From Lachnospiraceae bacterium (GTDB lineage Bacteria > Bacillota > Clostridia > Lachnospirales > Lachnospiraceae), in contig JAAWBX010000027.1 in NCBI GenBank assembly GCA_022792885.1, positions 1-41,632 on the forward strand: DNA of 41,632 nucleotides, given 5' to 3'. The notes beneath the pieces are model-generated. The model did no database searches. It was not told the origin of the DNA and saw nothing but the letters and a program-made list of their open reading frames with translations. How positions within the stretch are numbered: the first letter of the stretch is position 1; each line of letters begins with the position of its first letter. Positions 14,946 to 23,214 of the stretch are shown piece after piece. A program made the translations under genes and the position numbers.

Positions 14946-17696
14946 CTACTCGGCTTCGATGATCCGCTGAGGCCATTCGCAATCGGGGATCAGGGCGTCG
15001 CCGGAATATTTTTCGAAGTTTACGTTGTAATTATTGTAGCCGGATACGCCGCTGTTGCTGGTGATCGGCCCGCATAAGACGTTGTCGGCTCCGCCGTGAT
15101 CGATGCCGGTCTCCTCGTCTAAGTCGACCCAGGAGCCGTGCGGCAGGGCGATGACGCCGGGCATCAGCGTTTCCAGTACGGTAGCGTTTCTGAGGATCTT
15201 TCCGAAACGGTTATAGATCAGCACGGTATCCCCGTCTTTGATGTTCTTTTCCGCGGCGTCAGCGGCGTTGATAAATACCGGATTGACGGCGGCTTCCCGG
15301 AGCCAGGGGACGTTGTTGAGCGTCGTATGGGAGCGGCGCAGGTAATGCGGCGTGTAGCATAAGAACGGGTACTCGCCTTTTTTCTGCGCTTCCCAATCCG
15401 AAAAGGTAGTCTCATACCCCATGACCGGTACGGTATAGGAGGGGTAGGGTTTGAAGACCGTATCGCCCCGCCCCAGCATGGACAGCGTGTCGGCTTTCCA
15501 GTCGTTGTAGATCTCGAATTTGCCGGAGGCGGAGGGAAGAGGATTCGCTTCCGGGTCCGCGACGAAATCTTTGTAGGCGATAAAGAAATAGTCGTCGTCC
15601 TCCTTGCGTTCCACCTGATAGATTCCTTTTTCCATCAATTCGGAGATCGGGATCCGGCCTTCCTGCGGCGTTCCTTCCACGCCCCATTCTTTGATATCTT
15701 CTTCGGTGACGGTGACGAGCGGCACATATCCCTTCTGCGGATCCAGAACGGTAGAACCGGCGATCAGGTTGAAATACTGCTGTTTTTCGTCAAAAGGATA
15801 CACTTTTTTCGGATCCAGTCCCACTTTTTCCGCCAGGGTGTAGATGATTTCATAGTCGGATTTTGCCTCGTACATAGGTTCTACGACTTTGGACGGATAA
15901 ATCTGAAAATCCCTTCCGGAGTAAATAATATTAAAATAGGAAGAAGTTTTTTCCCACTGGGTCTGGGCCGGAAGAATCAGGTCCGAATATTTGGCGTTGG
16001 TGGTCAGCGTGTAGGCGTGCGTGAGCACGAAATCCACTTTGCGGTGGGCTTTGATTCCCTCCATGATCCCGAGGCAGGATTGGAGCGTGGCGCCGGAGTC
16101 GTCGTGATAGATCATGCGGATATCGCACTCCCGGCGGATCGGTTCGTGATAACCGCCGGCCGCGCCGCTGCTTCCCATACCGGTATCCATAAAGCTCCCT
16201 TCCAGGACCGCCTTCCAGACGTCCGGCGCCGCGACGTAATGGAAGATCGGGCTGACGGAAAATTCGATACCGGTGCTTCCCGGCATAACCAGGGAAGGGC
16301 CTCCGTTGCCGGCCATGGAGTGGAACGCCGCGCCGCAGCTATGCCCGGATTTGCCGTAATGGCCTCCCATGGCGCCGGTGGTCATAAGCATCTGCGGGAA
16401 ATCTTCCGCGCCCATGTTCCGGGCGGCGGCAAAACTGTGAAGCAGGGATACCTTGTGTTCCTTGCCGATCGCTTCCGCGAACCAGCGGATGTCTTCGGGC
16501 GGCGTGCCGGAGATTTTCTCCGCCCATTCGGCGGTTTTGGGGATTCCGTCGTATTCGCCTAGGACGTAATCCCGGAAGCATTCCCGGACTTTGGCGGTTT
16601 CCGGCAGCGTTTCCGGCGTGAAACCGACGCAGCAGCGGCTTAAAAATTCCCAGTCTACGACGTTGCCTTCGGTTTCGTCCAGTTTCAGCATTTCATAGGC
16701 GACGGCCAGTAAAAAAGCGACGTCGGTACCGGGACGGACGCGAATCCATTTGGCTTCCAGCAAGGAAGCGGAGAAATTATAGGAAGGACCGACAAAGACG
16801 AATTTGGTGCCGGCTTCTTTGGCCTGAAGGTAGTAGTAACAATGATTGCCGAGGGAAGCCCAGGCGGGATTGCAGCCGTATAAGACGATGGTTTCGGAAT
16901 TTTTCAGGTCAAACCGGTCGTTTGCGCTCAGGCACATGACGACGCCGGGGCCGACGCCCTGATGGGGGAGTCCCAGGTTCGGACTGTTGAGCATATAGGT
17001 TCCGTGGGAAGCGGTGTCCCAGAGGCTGATGCTCCCGCCCAGATTGTTCAGGAGTCTGGCATTCTGACCGGTTCCGTAACCGGCGTTTAGTACGCCGGTA
17101 GGGCCGTAGGTATCATAGATTCTCTTGATCTCGCCGGCGGCCAGTTCAAAGGCCTCGTCCCAGGAGATCCGTTCCCACTCGTCGATTCCGCGGAGTTCGC
17201 CGTGCGCGTTTTCGCCGCCGCCAGGCTGCCAGTGTTTGCGCTTCAGCGGATATTTGATCCGGTCGGCTCCCAGGCATTGCTGGCGCTGGGCGCGGCCGCG
17301 TAAGCACCCTCTTTGCTGCGGGTATTCCGGGGTATCCGGGTGGGTGTCGTCCGTTTTCTGGCGGATGACGACGCCGTCCACCACCAGAGCTTTGTTCAGG
17401 CAGCGGCCGCCGCAGTTATGCCAGCAGGCGGCGGGGATCCATTTGCCCTGGGATTCGTCGATAAATTCCACGCCGCTTTTTTCGGGCGCCACCTCGGCGG
17501 AGGGAGCGATCGTCGTTTCCTGCGCCGAAGAAGAGGCGGTTTCCCGGGAGGAGGAAGGGGCGGCCGTTTCCTGAATGGAAGTGTCGCAGCCTGTCAGGGA
17601 CAGACCGGCTAGGGCGGCCGTAGCCGCGGCACTGCCTTTCAGGAAATCCCGGCGGCTGATGCCCGATCCGGTTAATTGAGACAGTAATTTTGACAT
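14946..17696 (-). CDS. dmsA: DmsA-type molybdopterin oxidoreductase, Tat-exported (copy 2)
   Basis: A 916-residue paralogue of the enzyme at 1710-4391. The Tat motif SRRDFLK is at 14-20 and a lipobox LTGC gives C37, followed by a Ser/Thr/Ala/Glu-rich linker (about 41-72). The proximal cluster cysteines are C91, C95, C99 and C131; S230 aligns with the DmsA molybdenum-ligating Ser. Compared with copy 1 the active-site region differs (GGSISLWDTASHGTY against GGCTRDWGTTSLGSY), suggesting a different substrate. The start at 17694-17696 follows AAAGGAGGACAT; an upstream extension to 17831 crosses the promoter and is rejected. It is divergent from a TetR gene. Confidence 0.92.
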   Translation of the reverse strand: MSKLLSQLTGSGISRRDFLKGSAAATAALAGLSLTGCDTSIQETAAPSSSRETASSSAQETTIAPSAEVAPEKSGVEFIDESQGKWIPAACWHNCGGRCLNKALVVDGVVIRQKTDDTHPDTPEYPQQRGCLRGRAQRQQCLGADRIKYPLKRKHWQPGGGENAHGELRGIDEWERISWDEAFELAAGEIKRIYDTYGPTGVLNAGYGTGQNARLLNNLGGSISLWDTASHGTYMLNSPNLGLPHQGVGPGVVMCLSANDRFDLKNSETIVLYGCNPAWASLGNHCYYYLQAKEAGTKFVFVGPSYNFSASLLEAKWIRVRPGTDVAFLLAVAYEMLKLDETEGNVVDWEFLSRCCVGFTPETLPETAKVRECFRDYVLGEYDGIPKTAEWAEKISGTPPEDIRWFAEAIGKEHKVSLLHSFAAARNMGAEDFPQMLMTTGAMGGHYGKSGHSCGAAFHSMAGNGGPSLVMPGSTGIEFSVSPIFHYVAAPDVWKAVLEGSFMDTGMGSSGAAGGYHEPIRRECDIRMIYHDDSGATLQSCLGIMEGIKAHRKVDFVLTHAYTLTTNAKYSDLILPAQTQWEKTSSYFNIIYSGRDFQIYPSKVVEPMYEAKSDYEIIYTLAEKVGLDPKKVYPFDEKQQYFNLIAGSTVLDPQKGYVPLVTVTEEDIKEWGVEGTPQEGRIPISELMEKGIYQVERKEDDDYFFIAYKDFVADPEANPLPSASGKFEIYNDWKADTLSMLGRGDTVFKPYPSYTVPVMGYETTFSDWEAQKKGEYPFLCYTPHYLRRSHTTLNNVPWLREAAVNPVFINAADAAEKNIKDGDTVLIYNRFGKILRNATVLETLMPGVIALPHGSWVDLDEETGIDHGGADNVLCGPITSNSGVSGYNNYNVNFEKYSGDALIPDCEWPQRIIEAE

Positions 17697-17766
17697 AAGG
17701 ATGTCCTCCTTTCGGATGAGGCAGGGAGTGAAAAATCGAATGGCAGTTTTCCCTGCGGATGAGTTC

Positions 17767-17795
17767 AGCATAGCAGGTTCCGGATTGTGATTCAA
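17767..17795 (-). promoter_or_regulatory. Promoter of the second dms operon
   Basis: Minus-strand TTGAAT (17790-17795) and TATGCT (17767-17772) are separated by 17 bp, about 70 bp before the dmsA start. Confidence 0.6.
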
Positions 17796-17810
17796 TTGCC
17801 AATGTTCGGT

Positions 17811-17880
17811 GAAATGTCCGTTAGACAACAAACGGGCGGGACCTGTAGGGATAACAGACAGTTTCGGGAAAGTGTCCGTT
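17811..17880. promoter_or_regulatory. Candidate TetR operator pair in the divergent region
   Basis: The sequence GAAATGTCCGTT (17811-17822) recurs as GAAAGTGTCCGTT (17868-17880). The first copy sits just upstream of the dmsA -35 box, and the second overlaps the -35 box of the divergent tetR gene. This is a plausible arrangement for one regulator controlling both. Confidence 0.4.
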
Positions 17881-17908
17881 GCGTTTTCGGCAGAAACTTT
17901 GCTATAAT
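17879..17908 (+). promoter_or_regulatory. Promoter of the tetR gene
   Basis: TTGCGT (17879-17884), an 18-bp spacer and a perfect TATAAT (17903-17908), about 28 bp before the start codon. Confidence 0.7.
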
Positions 17909-17935
17909 AAAAATAAGTTTTAAAAGGGGAGAACT

Positions 17936-18493
17936 ATGAAAGATTTACGGCAGCGGCGAACGAGGGAAGCTTATCAGCAGGCGTTCTGGATCCTTTTGGA
18001 GAAAAAGCCCTATCAGAAAATTACGGTTACGGATTTCGGCGAAATTTGCGGTTTGAACCGGAAGACGTTTTATTCTTACTATGAAGAAGTGGACGCGCTG
18101 GCTCAGGATTGTCTGGATCGGCTGTTTGGCTGGATTCTTGTAGAAGATGTGGAAAATTATACAAATTGGGACGCCACCCGTATTATGTTTGAAAATATCA
18201 TCCGATATCAGAAATATCTGGAACTGGTATTGAAGAATCAGATGGATTACCTGGTTTATCGTTCGCTGAAACGGCGGATGCACAGGCTGGCCGGGCGGGT
18301 AATGCCGAAAGATCAGCTTTTTGATCCGGAGCTTCTTTTTGAATATACCGTTGCCATCAGTTGGCGGTGCATGGTGTGGGGTGTGAAGAACAAGGACCGG
18401 TTGCCGGAGGAATTGACGGATATCTGTCTTCATACCTATCGCAGCTATATTACGCTGATGGCGAACCAGTATAAATCCGGAGGAATCCGTTAG
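17936..18493 (+). CDS. TetR/AcrR-family transcriptional regulator
   Basis: A 185-residue protein with an N-terminal TetR-type helix-turn-helix. The segment RTREAYQQAFWILLEKKPY leads to ITVTDFGEICGLNRKTFYSYY (about 24-44), the usual recognition motif. The C-terminal ligand domain resembles the dihydroxyacetone-kinase-associated and similar TetR groups (many aromatics, YTVAISWRCMVWG). The ribosome-binding site is AAGGGGAG. It is divergent from dmsA copy 2, so it is the obvious candidate to control that operon. A terminator follows at 18628. Confidence 0.88.
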   Translation: MKDLRQRRTREAYQQAFWILLEKKPYQKITVTDFGEICGLNRKTFYSYYEEVDALAQDCLDRLFGWILVEDVENYTNWDATRIMFENIIRYQKYLELVLKNQMDYLVYRSLKRRMHRLAGRVMPKDQLFDPELLFEYTVAISWRCMVWGVKNKDRLPEELTDICLHTYRSYITLMANQYKSGGIR

Positions 18494-18529
18494 GGTGCGG
18501 TCGTATGTGATCGGAAGAAAGGATATGCG

Positions 18530-18598
18530 ATGTTAAGAGAATATTCAAAACGGTTTCTGATCTGTATTAAAAGACGGTTTTTTGTTCGAAATTCTTAA
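18530..18598 (+). CDS. Possible 22-residue cationic peptide
   Basis: A short frame starting ATG at 18530, with AAAGGA six bases upstream, encodes a peptide beginning MLREYSKRFLICIKRR, with seven Arg/Lys in 22 residues. It lies between tetR and the terminator at 18628, so it would share the tetR transcript. It may be chance; the only support is the ribosome-binding site and position. Confidence 0.22.
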   Translation: MLREYSKRFLICIKRRFFVRNS

Positions 18599-18627
18599 AG
18601 TCAGGAAGATATGACGGGATATACGTT

Positions 18628-18659
18628 CCTCTGAAGCTGTCCGCTTCGGAGGATTTTTT
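18628..18659 (+). terminator. Terminator after tetR
   Basis: CCTCTGAAGC and GCTTCGGAGG form a 10-bp stem with one wobble and a 5-base loop, followed by six T. Confidence 0.9.
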
Positions 18660-18700
18660 GTTTCGGGGCGTAAAAATATATAACGAATGTACTTCCTGTT

Positions 18701-18724
18701 TCTGACAAATCATTCATCGACAGA
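18701..18724 (+). promoter_or_regulatory. Paired 0A-box-like sites upstream of the first Spo0A-C-only gene
   Basis: On the complementary strand the sequence holds CTGTCGATGA and TTTGTCAGA, with the two TGTC cores exactly 15 bp apart (GACA at 18704-18707 and 18719-18722). They resemble the Spo0A box (TGTCGAA). The second core ends 22 bp from the -35 box. The same pair with the same spacings precedes the paralogue at 40414. Confidence 0.6.
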
Positions 18725-18743
18725 ATTTGTTGATCCCCTGCAG

Positions 18744-18772
18744 TTGCCCGGAAAAAAACGTTTCCGCTATAT
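18744..18772 (+). promoter_or_regulatory. Promoter of the first Spo0A-C-only gene
   Basis: TTGCCC (18744-18749), a 17-bp spacer and CTATAT (18767-18772). The TTGCCCGG block and the 17-bp spacer recur in front of the paralogue at 40414, which supports the call more than the weak consensus does. Confidence 0.6.
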
Positions 18773-18804
18773 AGTAACTTAAAAGTACGTGGGGGAGTTA
18801 CGAC

Positions 18805-19194
18805 ATGGGAACGAAAGAGAGAATAAGAGCAACTTATGATATCGCCGAGTGGAAGCCTTTGCAGACGCGGTTATATCATCTTGGCGTGAATTGGACTTAC
18901 GAGGGATTTGGGCTGGCGATGGAAGCCGCCATTATGGTGAAGCGCGACGAGAGTTTGAAGACCTGCATGAAAATCGTTTATATTGACGTGGCGAAAAGAA
19001 GTAAAAACGGCAGGGAGAATGTGAGGAGGGATATCACGACTCTTATCCGGGTGATCTGGAAAGAAGGTAACCGGGAACTGCTTGAGGAGATGGCCGGAAG
19101 AGTTCTGGAAAAGCCGCCGGCCTGTCAGGAATTTATCTGGCTGTTGGCGGATGTGATAAAAGCGGAATTGCATTTTTACGGTTTTCAGATATAA
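18805..19194 (+). CDS. Stand-alone Spo0A C-terminal DNA-binding-domain protein (copy 1)
   Basis: A 129-residue protein that aligns over about residues 20-120 with the DNA-binding domain of Spo0A. [20 protein letters not shown] matches Spo0A [29 protein letters not shown] matches [18 protein letters not shown] matches IEVAWSRGN, and [14 protein letters not shown] matches KPTNSEFIAMVAD. The phosphoreceiver domain is absent, so it cannot be activated by the sporulation phosphorelay. The recognition region ([16 protein letters not shown], 71-86) differs from Spo0A but is identical in the paralogue at 40414-40797. GGGGGAG lies upstream. Probably a constitutively active or concentration-controlled DNA-binding protein that regulates its own promoter. 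Targets are unknown. Confidence 0.85.
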   Translation: [129 protein letters not shown]

Positions 19195-19304
19195 TGAAAG
19201 TGTTTGCGTCCATTCTGTAGGATATTAAGAAGGGTCTGGAGAGTGGGCCGTCGGCTCGTTCCGGCGGTCGGTAAAAAATATGGTCGAACAGGCAGGAAAA
19301 GTTC

Positions 19305-20135
19305 ATGAAGATTAAGAGAAATTTGACGCCGCTTATTATGTGGCTTGTTTTTGAAACGATTGCGGTAACCCTTTGGTTTTCGCTGGATAATATATTTTAC
19401 CTTTTCAATTTTTCCTACATCGGTACGGCTATCGCAAGCGGATTGCTTCTATACGAACATAAGAAAAAATACGCCCGGAACGTCGTGCAGTTTGCGGTTG
19501 GTCTGTATATGCTTGTGTATCTGGGCTTCTTTTGCCGGGAAAATATGCAGATAGAGGGTTTCTGGTATTATCTTTTCCTCGGAGTATTTGAGGCCGCCAC
19601 GATCCACTATGTCATTGCAAAAATTGCCGGGCCGCTGTTGTTTGGGCGCGGGTGGTGCGGCTATGCCTGTTGGACGGCGATGGTTCTGGATTTGCTTCCG
19701 TTTAAGACGCCTTCCGCCCCTCGTAAGCGCTGGGGAATTATCCGGTATTTTGTTTTTGGGGCTTCGCTTATATTTGTCGGCTTGCTTTTTATCCTTCGGG
19801 TGCCGAACAAAGAGGAGATTATGTGGCGGAGTTTCATCGTCGGAAATATCCTCTACTATACCGTTGGAATTGCCATGGCCTATAAATGCAAAGACAACAG
19901 AGCTTTTTGTAAATACGTTTGTCCGATTACGCTTTTTTTGAAGCCGGTGAGCCGCTTTTCGCTTTTTCGTATTAAGGTAGACGAAGGAACATGTATCTCC
20001 TGTGGGAAATGCAAGAAGGTATGTCCCATGCATGTTGAAGTTCCGAGCAACGCCAGAAAGAAGAAGAACGCAACGGAGTGTATTTTGTGCATGAAATGCG
20101 TGGAGGAATGTCCGAAAGGGGCTTTGAAGCTGTAA
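19305..20135 (+). CDS. NapH-like membrane polyferredoxin (4Fe-4S)
   Basis: A 276-residue membrane protein of the NapH/NosR/YccM type. It has about five hydrophobic segments, GRGWCGYACW (114-123) and CKYVCP (202-207) cysteine motifs on the membrane face, and two C-terminal ferredoxin motifs (C230/233/236/240 and C259/262/265/269). Such proteins pass electrons from the quinone pool or a cytoplasmic donor across the membrane to periplasmic reductases. AGGAAAAG precedes the start. It lies about 110 bp after the Spo0A-C-only gene and near dmsAB copy 2, which has no DmsC anchor. It is the best local candidate for the missing donor; that link is inference. Confidence 0.82.
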   Translation: MKIKRNLTPLIMWLVFETIAVTLWFSLDNIFYLFNFSYIGTAIASGLLLYEHKKKYARNVVQFAVGLYMLVYLGFFCRENMQIEGFWYYLFLGVFEAATIHYVIAKIAGPLLFGRGWCGYACWTAMVLDLLPFKTPSAPRKRWGIIRYFVFGASLIFVGLLFILRVPNKEEIMWRSFIVGNILYYTVGIAMAYKCKDNRAFCKYVCPITLFLKPVSRFSLFRIKVDEGTCISCGKCKKVCPMHVEVPSNARKKKNATECILCMKCVEECPKGALKL

Positions 20136-20191
20136 TATGGCAAGGCCGGCCGGGCCGGTCAGCAAAAAAAACGGGCGGTATCGCCTTTTAA

Positions 20192-20212
20192 ATCTTAAGT
20201 CTTTCTTAAGAT
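20192..20212. promoter_or_regulatory. Perfect inverted repeat before the ABC transporter
   Basis: ATCTTAAG and CTTAAGAT flank five bases. There is no T-run after it, so an operator is as likely as a terminator. It lies between the polyferredoxin gene and the ABC transporter. Confidence 0.35.
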
Positions 20213-20339
20213 CGGGGGGGGGTATACAGAAAATGGAGAATATGGTATATTGTTACCGCTACCAAGCGGCAGTCGCTGTTTGACAGAAACGGGTTTCTGC
20301 CGGCTGCGGCCGCCGGATTTTGCAACAAGGAGGTACATA

Positions 20340-21116
20340 ATGGAAGAAATATTGTCGGTGCAGAATTTAAGAAAAACGTTCTCACTGTCCAAGAAACAGC
20401 AACGGCTGGAGAAGTCCGGAGGGAAGATCAAGGTCGCCGTGGACGATTTGTCTTTTCAGGCGTATCGTGGCGAGGTTTTCGGCCTTCTGGGACCGAACGG
20501 AGCCGGGAAGACGACGACTTTGCGGATGATGGCGACGCTGATTCGGCCGGATTCCGGCGATGTGAGAGTGGCCGGGAGCAGCGTGTGTGAAAATCCGGAG
20601 GAAGTGAGGGGTAAGATTGGTTTTCTGACCAGCGAGCTGAAGCTGGAGGAGTTTTTCACGCCGAATTATTTGTATGATTTCTTTTCGGAGCTGCACGGTG
20701 TGGATCCGGAAGTGAGCCGGACGCGCAAGCAGGCGCTGTTCGATAAATTCGGTATTTCGGATTTTGCCGAGGTGAAGGTGGCGAATCTGTCCACCGGTAT
20801 GAAACAGAAAGTCTCTCTGGTGGTTTCGATCGTTCACGATCCGGAGATTATTATTTTTGACGAACCTACGAACGGACTGGATGTCCTGACCGCGAAAGTC
20901 GTGACGGACTTTTTGCTGGAGCTGAAAACGGCGGGGAAGACGATTATCGTATCCACGCATATTTTCAGCCTGATTGAGAAGATCTGCGATCGGGTCGGTA
21001 TTATTATAAACGGTCATATGACGGTCTGCGGATCTTTGGCGGAAGTCACCGGCGGAGCGGCTCTGGAAGACCGGTTTTTCGATATTTATAAGGAAACGGT
21101 AGGTGATGCGGTATGA
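20340..21116 (+). CDS. ABC transporter ATP-binding protein (NatA-like)
   Basis: A 258-residue ATPase of the ABC-2/DrrA-NatA class. Walker A is GPNGAGKTTT, the signature is LSTGMKQK, and Walker B with the D-loop is IIIFDEPTNGLD. The start at 20340 has AAGGAGG seven bases upstream; a 30-residue extension to 20250 has no signal and is not used. Its stop overlaps the permease start by 4 bp (ATGA), so the two are coupled. The substrate is unknown; NatAB in Bacillus exports sodium. Confidence 0.92.
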   Translation: MEEILSVQNLRKTFSLSKKQQRLEKSGGKIKVAVDDLSFQAYRGEVFGLLGPNGAGKTTTLRMMATLIRPDSGDVRVAGSSVCENPEEVRGKIGFLTSELKLEEFFTPNYLYDFFSELHGVDPEVSRTRKQALFDKFGISDFAEVKVANLSTGMKQKVSLVVSIVHDPEIIIFDEPTNGLDVLTAKVVTDFLLELKTAGKTIIVSTHIFSLIEKICDRVGIIINGHMTVCGSLAEVTGGAALEDRFFDIYKETVGDAV

Positions 21117-22306
21117 GCGGGAAGAGGAAGAGTAATACGCTGACGATCATGAAGAAGGAATTTGCCAGATTCTTCAAGGACGGGCGAATGGTATTATCGA
21201 CGCTGATCCTGCCGGGGCTTATGATCTATGTCCTTTATACGTTCATGGGTTCGGCGATGGTGTCGAATTTTTCAACGGATGAGACGCATATGCCTTCGGT
21301 TTATGTCTGCGGCCTGCCGGAGAGCGTGACGCCCGTCCTGAGCGGGCTGGGAGTGGAGCTGATCGAATCGGAAACCGGAGAGGTTGAGGCGATAAAGCAG
21401 AGGGTGACGGAGCAGGAGGCCGATGTACTGGCCGTGTTCCCGGAGGATTTTGACAGGGACGTGGCGGCTTATGACGTGGCGTCGGGAGCGCCGGCGCCGG
21501 ATGTGACGGTTTATTATAATTCGGCCTCTACGGATTCTGCGGCCGCTTACCAGATGGTTGTGGCCGCGCTGGACGGCTATGAATCCATGCTGGCAAATCG
21601 GTTTGACGTAAACCGTGCCGAAGAAGAATATGATCTGGCAACGGAAGAGGATACGACGGGACAGATTTTCGCCATGATGGTTCCCATGCTGATGATGATA
21701 TTCCTGTTCAGCGGCTGTATGGGGATTGCGCCGGAAGCGATCGCGGGGGAAAAAGAGAGAGGAACCATCGCGACGCTTCTGGTAACTCCGATGCGCCGGA
21801 GCGAGCTGGCCGTCGGCAAGATCTTAAGCCTCAGCGTCATTGCGCTTTTAAGCGCTCTGTCCAGTTTTCTGGGGACGATCCTTTCGCTTCCCAAATTGAT
21901 GGGGGCGGCTTCGGAAACGATGAACGCTTCGGTTTACCAGATAAAAGATTATTTGTTTCTTCTCCTGGTGATTCTGTCTACGGTACTGGTCATTATTTCT
22001 CTGATCTCCATTGTCTCGGCTTTTGCCAGGAGCGTGAAGGAGGCCGGCACTTATGTGATGCCGTTGATGATCGTTACCATGCTTCTCGGGCTGACGTCCA
22101 TGTTTGGGGGCGGCGCGCAGGAAAGCCTTGCCTGGTATTGTATCCCTCTGTACAACAGCGTTCAGTGTATGAACGGGGTATTTTCTTTCAGCGGGAATCT
22201 GATGCAGATCCTGGTGACGGTGGGGATCAACTGTGTGTTTACCGGCGTGATGGTGTTTATTCTGGCCCGGATTTTCAACAGTGAAAAAGTGATGTTTTCA
22301 AAATAA
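21113..22306 (+). CDS. ABC-2 type permease (NatB-like)
   Basis: A 397-residue permease partner of the preceding ATPase. The first helix (about 25-45) is followed by a large extracytoplasmic domain (about 50-175) and five C-terminal helices. GEKERGTIATLLVTPMRRSE (about 210-229) is the cytoplasmic coupling motif of the NatB/ABC-2 family. It overlaps the ATPase gene by 4 bp. NatB-type sodium or drug export is the closest analogy; the cargo cannot be read from sequence. Confidence 0.9.
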   Translation: MSGKRKSNTLTIMKKEFARFFKDGRMVLSTLILPGLMIYVLYTFMGSAMVSNFSTDETHMPSVYVCGLPESVTPVLSGLGVELIESETGEVEAIKQRVTEQEADVLAVFPEDFDRDVAAYDVASGAPAPDVTVYYNSASTDSAAAYQMVVAALDGYESMLANRFDVNRAEEEYDLATEEDTTGQIFAMMVPMLMMIFLFSGCMGIAPEAIAGEKERGTIATLLVTPMRRSELAVGKILSLSVIALLSALSSFLGTILSLPKLMGAASETMNASVYQIKDYLFLLLVILSTVLVIISLISIVSAFARSVKEAGTYVMPLMIVTMLLGLTSMFGGGAQESLAWYCIPLYNSVQCMNGVFSFSGNLMQILVTVGINCVFTGVMVFILARIFNSEKVMFSK

Positions 22307-22314
22307 TTTGCGTA

Positions 22315-22343
22315 TTGATTTTACTATTTGAGTGTATTATACT
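22315..22343 (+). promoter_or_regulatory. Promoter of purC
   Basis: TTGATT (22315-22320), a 17-bp spacer and TATACT (22338-22343). The leader is about 50 bases with no evident riboswitch fold. Confidence 0.75.
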
Positions 22344-22398
22344 TGCCCTGTAGGAGACCGGACGGTCTGGTAGATCAAGCGGATTGAGGAGAAAAATC

Positions 22399-23106
22399 AT
22401 GAAAAAACTGCAGATGATTTATGAAGGGAAAGCCAAGAAGGTGTACGCCACCGACGTAGAAGACGTGCTGATCGTGGATTATAAGGATGATGCGACCGCG
22501 TTTAACGGCCTGAAAAAGGGTACGATCGTGGGCAAGGGCGTGATCAATAACCGCATGACGAACTATGTTTGCAAACAACTGGAAGAAGCCGGAGTGCCGA
22601 CTCATTATATCGAAGAGTTGAGCGACCGGGAGACTGCCGTGAAGAAGGTGGAGATCGTGCCGCTGGAGGTGATCGTACGGAACGTGGCGGCCGGAAGCTT
22701 CTCCAAGCGAATGGGCGTGGAGGAAGGGAAGGCCCTGCTCTGCCCGATCATTGAGTTCAGCTATAAAAACGACGAACTGGGCGACCCGTTCATCAATGAC
22801 GATTACGCGCTGGCTCTCGGTCTGGCGACGCAGGAGGAGATCGATAAGATCAAGTCGATCACAAGAAAAGTGAACGAGGTGCTGTCGGCGTTTTTCAAGG
22901 AGGCCGGAATTGATCTGATCGATTTTAAGATCGAGTTCGGTCGCTGTCACGGCGATATTATTCTGGCGGATGAGATTTCCCCGGATACGTGCCGCTTGTG
23001 GGATTCTGTGACCCATGAGAAGCTGGACAAGGATCGTTTCCGCAGGGATTTGGGTAACGTGGAGGACGCGTACCGGGAAGTATTTAAAAGATTGGGCCTG
23101 GCATAG
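22399..23106 (+). CDS. purC: Phosphoribosylaminoimidazole-succinocarboxamide synthase (SAICAR synthase)
   Basis: Joins aspartate to CAIR using ATP in step 7 of de novo IMP synthesis. The 235-residue length matches bacterial PurC. Visible signatures are [11 protein letters not shown] near the start, [20 protein letters not shown] (about 88-107) and DFKIEFGRC (about 175-183). The ATG at 22399 sits 7 bases after GAGGAG; a TTG at 22384 lies inside the ribosome-binding site and is not used. It is followed by purB, separated by a large hairpin. Confidence 0.96.
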   Translation: MKKLQMIYEGKAKKVYATDVEDVLIVDYKDDATAFNGLKKGTIVGKGVINNRMTNYVCKQLEEAGVPTHYIEELSDRETAVKKVEIVPLEVIVRNVAAGSFSKRMGVEEGKALLCPIIEFSYKNDELGDPFINDDYALALGLATQEEIDKIKSITRKVNEVLSAFFKEAGIDLIDFKIEFGRCHGDIILADEISPDTCRLWDSVTHEKLDKDRFRRDLGNVEDAYREVFKRLGLA

Positions 23107-23121
23107 GCCGCTGACAAAGAG

Positions 23122-23177
23122 AGTGCCCCAGACGCGGCTTCGGATTACGAAGCCCGCCTGAGGCGACTTTCATTTTT
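23122..23177 (+). terminator. Long hairpin between purC and purB
   Basis: The core stem GGCTTCG/CGAAGCC (23136-23142 and 23148-23154) has a 5-base loop and is extended by imperfect pairing of the AGTGCC and GGCGACT flanks. A T-rich stretch (CATTTTT) follows. It probably terminates purC, fully or partly. Confidence 0.65.
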
Positions 23178-23214
23178 GCCGGACTGCGAATAAGGATGAG
23201 AAGGAGAAAGGGTC

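Noticed and set aside
20250..20339. N-terminal extension of the ABC ATPase
   Set aside because: No ribosome-binding site; the ATG at 20340 has a strong one and fits the family start.
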